NCBI RefSeq assembly: GCF_000003605.2
Contig: NW_003124930.1
Coordinates: forward strand, 4,065-39,896
Reading direction: 5' to 3'
DNA length: 35,832 nucleotides
Source of the DNA: Saccoglossus kowalevskii
Lineage: Eukaryota > Hemichordata > Enteropneusta > Harrimaniidae
Both the position numbers and the translations under genes were made by a program. Below, one piece after another: positions 29,771 through 35,832 of this stretch (within the stretch, counting starts at the first letter, position 1; every line of letters starts with the position of its first letter). The notes under the pieces are model-generated. The model was not told where the DNA came from and did not search any database. It saw only the letters and a list, made by a program, of their open reading frames with translations.

Positions 29771-31329
29771 ATGCTTATCTGAGTGCATACAAGTTTTAAA
29801 CACACGTTGTGAATGACTATTATCAGAACGTCGGGAACCAGGGAACTCTCCCTTCTTCTACGGAAACCGACTGATGGCGCTACAACTCGGAACACGGCTC
29901 GAGTTGACCGGTTTTGAGTGTATGTAACCAGGTATAGTCAAATAAACACAGTAATAAAGGTCATGCACGGTGTGTAATCAAAGATTCACATTTGAGATTC
30001 GCAAATTATAAATCTACAACGTAAACACCAAACAAGTACCTTGTAGAAACCAGAGAGTTGGCATTTTGGAATTCATGTTGCTGCACTAAAATCACTGGTT
30101 ATTGTGTGAAATACATTGTGCGTATACCGTTGTATTCCATTGGGACTGGTGGTTATATGTAGGGGCATATCATAGCCATATTCATCACAATGAGGGATAA
30201 TCAGTAAGTTATATTTATGCCAACTGAAGCGTTTTTAGATCCTACGCATCCATTTTATTGTCTTGAGAATCCGTTAAGGCCTTGTAGATACATGTTACAT
30301 AGACCAATGATAATGACAAGAAAATTACATTGACTAATCAAAGTAAACAAAATAAAAAAATAGCTTTATCCTTAAATGTGTTCATTATTCATTAGCTGTA
30401 TTTTATCCTAGTATTCCAAGCCGTTGTCATATCAAATGTTGCACTTATTATTATTATTATAAAAACACAAACAATTGTATATACTGTATTATTTTATTTC
30501 TGGGAATCTTGATCGTGATATTAGCTGTGATATTCGGTGATTATCGCATATCTGTTTCCTTGTTTTGAGCTGATTTATTTTTGTACAAAAAATCTAATTT
30601 ATTGCCCAGGTAAAAAAAATACCATTTGAACGACTTTTTTCTATTGGTTTTTACCTGATATTGATTTGTTGTCATTTTCTAAATGGCTAATGGCGGTATT
30701 TTAAAGCAGACATACTGTTCATCTCAAGAGTTGCGTTCATAGTATAATGTACGGGTAGAGTGTAATCGTTCAGATGTTGAACTTCAAGACCGCCGCGGTC
30801 TTTAAAATGAACACGAGTGTCGAATTTGTATTGGCGTGGCGGGCAATATCTAGATAATGCACCATAGTCACTAGAACAATCAGTCAAGAATGCCCTCGAG
30901 TACAAAAAGTTAGATCATGTGTAGTGTAGTGTAGTATACAATTCCCGGTAAACAGATTACCAGGGTAGTGTCTCACGGTTAAAGCCTTGCGAAGTTGTCA
31001 CTACTAAATACAATAAGTAAACAATCTATTTATAAAATTCCTGTAATATATGCTTATAATCTCCAACCTAAACATGCAAATTGTTGATTCTAAACAATAG
31101 TCTAACGGCGTGTGAACCGAATGTGCGAACGTGAAGTCGCTATCATAACACTTTATTGACAAATAACGTATCGTGTAATTCATGGACGATCGCTCTGCAA
31201 ATGTCGAATTGTCTATTACTTGCGTCATGAGATTTCTTCAAATGGATGGAACAGAATGCGACTGCGTCAAATGAGTTTGTTATAAATGACAGAACACATA
31301 ATGCAAAAACGTGTTTTTTCGATTCACTT
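29771..31329. other. AT-rich intergenic stretch without recognised genes
   Basis: No supported gene. A minus-strand ORF at 30687-30905 (72 codons, with HFKDRGGLEVQHLNDYTLPV) is intact but has no recognised family and no splice context. A short ATT microsatellite lies near 30448. Confidence 0.4.
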
Positions 31330-31580
31330 GGCATAATGCTAATTGGAATGACTATGCGAATATGCGAATGGCATGGCATAAATTTGCATGTCGGATAGTG
31401 GAATGATATATCGGGCTATGGAATATAAATACACAGGTTGAATGACCTGATGCGGTGTGGAATGGCATGACGTAGGATGAAATAGCATAACACATTGTGG
31501 AATTGCAATATAAATACTCAAATCTCGCAACGTAGAATGGCATGTTGTTGTGTCAAATGGCATAACATACCATTAAATGA
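31330..31580. repeat. Degenerate tandem repeat, about 20-bp unit
   Basis: Loose repeats of a GTGGAATGGCATGACGT-like unit (for example AATGGCATGGCAT, GGAATGGCATGACG, GAAATAGCATAACAC, AAATGGCATAACAT). The minus-strand ORFs rich in MPF, HST and CHS come from this repeat. Confidence 0.55.
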
Positions 31581-32413
31581 TATATTTTAATTTTAGCAGG
31601 AATACGACGCCATAGTTTGTGCCTACTTTTCCGCGTTAGACTATATACATTGTATCCAGACACATAACATCATTTATGTCACGTGGAAGTTAACAGTGAC
31701 GTAACCACATAACACAAACAATAGCAAAATTCAGATTAAGTTGTCGAGAAAAAGGAAGGTATACACAAGTAAAACACAAGTATAAGACAGTATTTGCTCT
31801 CATTGCCATATAATAGAAGATGAAATACATCATTTGATAAACTGTTTAACGAAGAAAAAAACATACTATACAGACTCAGTAAACAGTAAATTCACAAATC
31901 TTGATACCAAAGAACAATTTCAATTTATACTCAAATCAAAACACCACAATATTATAGTTGCATTAATATATTACCTAATATCTTGCAACAGGATTTAAAC
32001 AAAATAATTTGTATTACCTTTTCAGTTATCTAAATATATATTTCATTATTATCGAAACCTTAATGTATTTTCATGAACTTTATTACAAATGTAACCAACT
32101 GCAGCATTTTTATACATATACTTATTTCTAGACAAAAGTAAATAAACCCAAATGTAATATGAACCATATACTGATAGTCCACTAATCTGGCTACACTTAC
32201 ACGCATGTCACTTCGCTAGATGTGATGCCAAACATTTGTGACACACTGCATGATTTACGATTGTGTGAGAACGAAGGGTAATGAATACATTAACTGTGCG
32301 CTGCTGTGTAGCAAAGAATAAGTAATATATTTATTTGATGCAGGTTTAGAGGTTGACAGGCACACCCGTAAATACTTCACTAGATATGATTTAAAGTATC
32401 AATACCACTTAAA

Positions 32414-32497
32414 ATGCATCTTTCTAAGCCCAGCAGAATATCAGTGGCGATTACCTTCTTCATTGGAATTACGATTGGATATGGTATTGCCTATATG
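32414..32497 (+). CDS. First coding exon of a predicted type II (signal-anchor) membrane protein
   Basis: ATG at 32414 starts a 28-codon exon: a short basic N-terminus (MHLSKPSR), then a hydrophobic segment (ISVAITFFIGITIGYGIAY) and Met, ending exactly at a strong donor GTGAGT (from 32498) in phase 0. A short cytoplasmic tail with one membrane span is typical of Golgi glycosyltransferases and sulfotransferases, but many other proteins begin like this. A possible acceptor (GATGCAG before 32343) would place the 5' UTR in its own exon. The next exon is not in the window; the intron contains the 31-bp minisatellite. Confidence 0.45.
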
Positions 32498-32626
32498 GTG
32501 AGTAGACATTGTAAACTCAATATGTAAAATGAAATGTATTGCGCTATTGTGAAAGATGAATGATAAATTATATTCTCTGGCCAGTGACCATTCTTGTGTT
32601 CTGTTTCTAGCAATAACTTTTATGCA

Positions 32627-33087
32627 CAGTGAATGATAATCATTTCAGTATTGTGAGTGTGGAGTGAAAATTATTCCAGTATTGTGGGCATAGAGTGATA
32701 ATCATTTCAGTATTGTGGGTGTAGAGTGATAACCATTTCAGTATTGTGGGCATAGAGTAATAATCATTTCAGTATTGTGGGAGTAGAGTGATCATCATTT
32801 CAATATTGTGGGTGTAGAGTGGTCATCATTTCAGTATTGTGGGTGTAGAGTGATCATCATTTCATTATTGTGGGTGTAGAGTGATAACCATTTCAGTATT
32901 GTGGGCATAGAGTAATAATCATTTCAGTATTGTGGGAGTAGAGTGATCATCATTTCAATATTGTGGGTGTAGAGTGACCATCATTTCAGTATTGTGGGCA
33001 TAGAGTGATAATCATTTCATTATTGTGGGTGTAGAGTGATAACCATTTCAGTATTGTGAGTGTAGAGTGAAAATTATTCCAGTATTG
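32627..33087. repeat. 31-bp minisatellite, block 1 (about 15 units)
   Basis: The unit is GTGGGTGTAGAGTGATCATC plus ATTTCAGTATT, with variants GTGGGCATAG, GTGAGTGTAG and GATAACC. A five-unit motif recurs after 155 bp (about 32749 and 32904). It lies after the donor at 32498, so probably in an intron. Confidence 0.97.
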
Positions 33088-33091
33088 TGGG

Positions 33092-34174
33092 TGTCACCCT
33101 TCCCTCGTCCGCACTGCACATAAGACCTGGCTAGCCACCTGAAAGGAACTGGCAAGGGGAGGGGGTTAACAGAAATTTGTTAAAACCGTTTTAATCTCAG
33201 GGGTGTCCGTATGTGTATCTTTGTTGGTTTCTATGGTAACCAGACAGCACAGCCGCTTCACAAAGGTGATATCCACAGGCATGTAGTAAAACAAATATAA
33301 TCATAAATCAATCGCACAAACAATTTAATTACAGCAATGGTTATCTGCATATACCAATATTACATAACACAGAAATAAAACACTAACAAGTTAGTATGTT
33401 GCTATACAACTTCAGTGTACACGATCACTGTAACTGGCTTAACAATATAAAAACTAGCGTAAACCCTCACTAACAGTAATTTGTACTACCAGCCACACTA
33501 ACGGGTTGTCATCCCCCTAGGCAAAACGTATCTGCGAATGTCGATAGCCTTGCCGTTGCAAACAAACGCACGCAATTCTACGTAGACAATATCACACTCC
33601 TCGACGACAATTCCACTTCAATGTTGACACACGTCCCGACGACAATACTACTCCAACGCTGTCAACATCAGCAGTACCGCACCTTCCGACGACTGATCAT
33701 CAAAGTCCGGTCTCACTTACAGCAACCAATGTTCACACGATAGCATGTCCAGTATGTTTTCGAGAGAACTCAAGTTACGTCCCCCACGTCGCCATCTTCC
33801 AACGCAACCGTCCTTTTCCTTTTCTCTTTCTGACTAGTCCTCCTATTTTTAGAAATCTCCGCTAGGCAACCTGCCAGCCAATCAAGAGTAGTCACTGCTG
33901 ACCTACAAGCCTTATCGAGCATGAACTTAGTTTGGGTGTGTTTCCTTTCAGGTTCGTCTAGTGCTGTTCCTTGTAACTACGGTTTCTAGTTCCCGCCTAT
34001 CGACTGTTGCTATGCCAAGGTCAACGAACTATAGCCATAATTAGATCGGTGTATTACATACTGCACTCACACAGCATTCCCACACACAGCGCTTGTGACA
34101 CCTCTCATTAATAAGATACAGATGCAACTGTATCATTATAAATCACTTATGTCACCAAAACCTCAGGTGTGACA
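33092..34174. mobile_element. 1,083-bp TG...CA element inserted in the minisatellite (solo-LTR-like)
   Basis: Starts TGTCACCC and ends GTGTGACA (short inverted TGTCAC/GTGACA ends). It is flanked by TGGG on both sides (33088-33091 and 34175-34178). Removing the element and one TGGG restores a normal array unit (ATTGTGGGCATAGAGTGATAACC), which is strong evidence for insertion. There is no long ORF. TG...CA ends, size and a 4-bp target duplication fit a solo LTR; a non-autonomous DNA transposon is the alternative. A 7-bp hairpin (GATACAG/CTGTATC) lies near the right end, and a TATA-like ATATAAAA near 33446. Confidence 0.75.
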
Positions 34175-35832
34175 TGGGCATAGAGTGATAACCATTTCAG
34201 TATTGTAGGTGTAGAGTGATAATCATTTCAGTATTGTGGGTGTAGAGTGATCATCATTTCAGTATTGTGGGTGTACAGTGATCATCATTTCAGTATTGTG
34301 GGTGTAGAGTGATCATCATTTCAGTATTGTGAGTGTAAAGTGATAATCATTTCAGTATTGTGGGTGTACAGTGATCATCATTTCAGTATTGTGGGTGTAG
34401 AGTGATCATCATTTCAGTATTGTGGGTGTAGTGTGATAATCATTTCAGTATTGTGAGTGTAGAGTGATCATCATTTCAGTATTGTGAGTGTAAAGTGATA
34501 ATCATTTCAGTATTGTGGGTGTAGAGTGATCATCATTTCAGTATTGTGAGTGTAGAGTGAAAATCATTCCAGTATTGTCAGTGTAGAGTGATAATCATTT
34601 CAGTATTGTGGGTGTACAGTGATCATCATTTCAGTATTGTGGGTGTAGAGTGATCATCATTTCAGTATTGTGAGTGTAGAGTGATCATCATTTCAGTATT
34701 GTGGGTGTAGTGTGATAATCATTTCAGTATTGTGAGTGTAGAGTGATCATCATTTCAGTATTGTGAGTGTAAAGTGATAATCATTTCAGTATTGTGGGTG
34801 TACAGTGATCATCATTTCAGTATTGTGGGTGTAGAGTGATCATCATTTCAGTATTGTGGGTGTAGTGTGATAATCATTTCAGTATTGTGAGTGTAGAGTG
34901 ATCATCATTTCAGTATTGTGAGTGTAAAGTGATAATCATTTCAGTATTGTGGGTGTACAGTGATCATCATTTCAGTATTGTGGGTGTAGAGTGATCACCA
35001 TTTCATTATTGTGGGTGTAGAGTGAAAATCATTTCAGTATTGTCAGTGTAGAGTGATAATCATTTCAGTATTGTGGGCATAAAGTAATAATCATTCCAGT
35101 ATTGTGGGAGTAAAGTGATCATCATTTCAATATTGTGGGTGTAGAGTGGTCATCATTTCAGTATTGTGGGTGTAGAGTGACCATCATTTCAGTATTATGG
35201 GTGTAGAGTGATAACCATTTCAGTATTGTGAGTGTAGAGTGAAAATCATTTCAGTATTGTGAGTGTAGAGTGAAAATCATTCCAGTATTGTGGGCATAGA
35301 GTGATAACCATTTCAGTATTGTGGGTGTAGAGTGACCATCATTTCAGTATTGTGGGTGTAGAGTGATAACCATTTCAGTATTGTGGGCATAAAGTAATAA
35401 TCATTCCAGTATTGTGGGAGTAAAGTGATCATCATTTCAATATTGTGGGTGTAGAGTGGTCATCATTTCAGTATTGTGGGTGTAGAGTGACCATCATTTC
35501 AGTATTATGGGTGTAGAGTGATAACCATTTCAGTATTGTGAGTGTAGAGTGAAAATCATTTCAGTATTGTGAGTGTAGAGTGAAAATCATTCCAGTATTG
35601 TGGGCATAGAGTGATAACCATTTCAGTATTGTGGGTGTAGAGTGACCATCATTTCAGTATTGTGGGTGTAGAGTGATAACCATTTCAGTATTGTGGGCAT
35701 AAAGTAATAATCATTCCAGTATTGTGGGAGTAAAGTGATCATCATTTCAATATTGTGGGTGTAGAGTGGTCATCATTTCAGTATTGTGGGTGTAGAGTGA
35801 CCATCATTTCAGTATTGTGGGTGTAGAGTGAT
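34175..35832. repeat. 31-bp minisatellite, block 2 (about 53 units, runs off the window)
   Basis: Same 31-bp unit as block 1. A ten-unit higher-order repeat of 310 bp is clear at the right: the junction TTGTGGGCATAAAGTAATAA starts at 35071, 35381 and 35691. The array continues past the window end. Confidence 0.97.

Noticed and set aside
31339-31563. His/Ser/Pro-rich minus-strand ORFs
   Set aside because: Produced by the degenerate 20-bp GGAATGGCAT repeat.

Overview
The window is animal (metazoan) nuclear DNA: AT-rich, intron-containing, with spliced caspase and interleukin-17 genes, LINE and MITE relics and long minisatellites. The IL-17 form and the amount of lineage-specific repeat point to a marine invertebrate, most likely a lophotrochozoan such as a mollusc. 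This is an inference; nothing here fixes the species.

Left third (1-9490): two direct copies of one segment. Each carries a small IL-17-like cytokine gene followed by a remnant of a second Cys-rich secreted protein. In copy A (1-2735) the IL-17 exon 2 is intact, and its tiny exon 1 should lie just left of the window. In copy B (4384-9490) exon 1 is visible at 4328-4351 and encodes the start of a signal peptide, but exon 2 has a nonsense codon (5250-5252) directly followed by ATG. The 3' flank of copy B holds a 28-bp minisatellite of about 70 units, where copy A has only about two units.

Middle (11061-14911): a 62-bp tandem array, broken by a 414-N gap and carrying a repeated TTACGTCA motif, lies before a five-exon gene. 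All splice phases of this gene agree, and it predicts a 397-residue protein with about three N-terminal leucine-rich repeats joined to a complete effector-like caspase domain. The pentapeptide is QSCFG, and the S1-pocket arginine of the p10 subunit is replaced by Glu. Intron 1 contains a TTAA-flanked MITE.

Right half (15-32 kb): no intact gene was recognised. It holds a second MITE inside a minus-strand CARD-like coding remnant, a larger coding relic of the same transposon family (24139-24541), a diverged direct duplication (about 18.2-20.3 kb and 25.75-28.06 kb), an inverted repeat pair, and a minus-strand LINE relic without reverse transcriptase (28310-29508).

Right end (32.3-35.8 kb): a signal-anchor first exon (32414-32497) is followed by an intron-like stretch filled with a 31-bp minisatellite. 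That array is split by a 1,083-bp TG...CA mobile element with a 4-bp target duplication.

Taken together, IL-17 copies, an LRR-caspase and CARD-like remnants suggest a fast-changing immune or cell-death neighbourhood. Shared function is inferred from gene content only.
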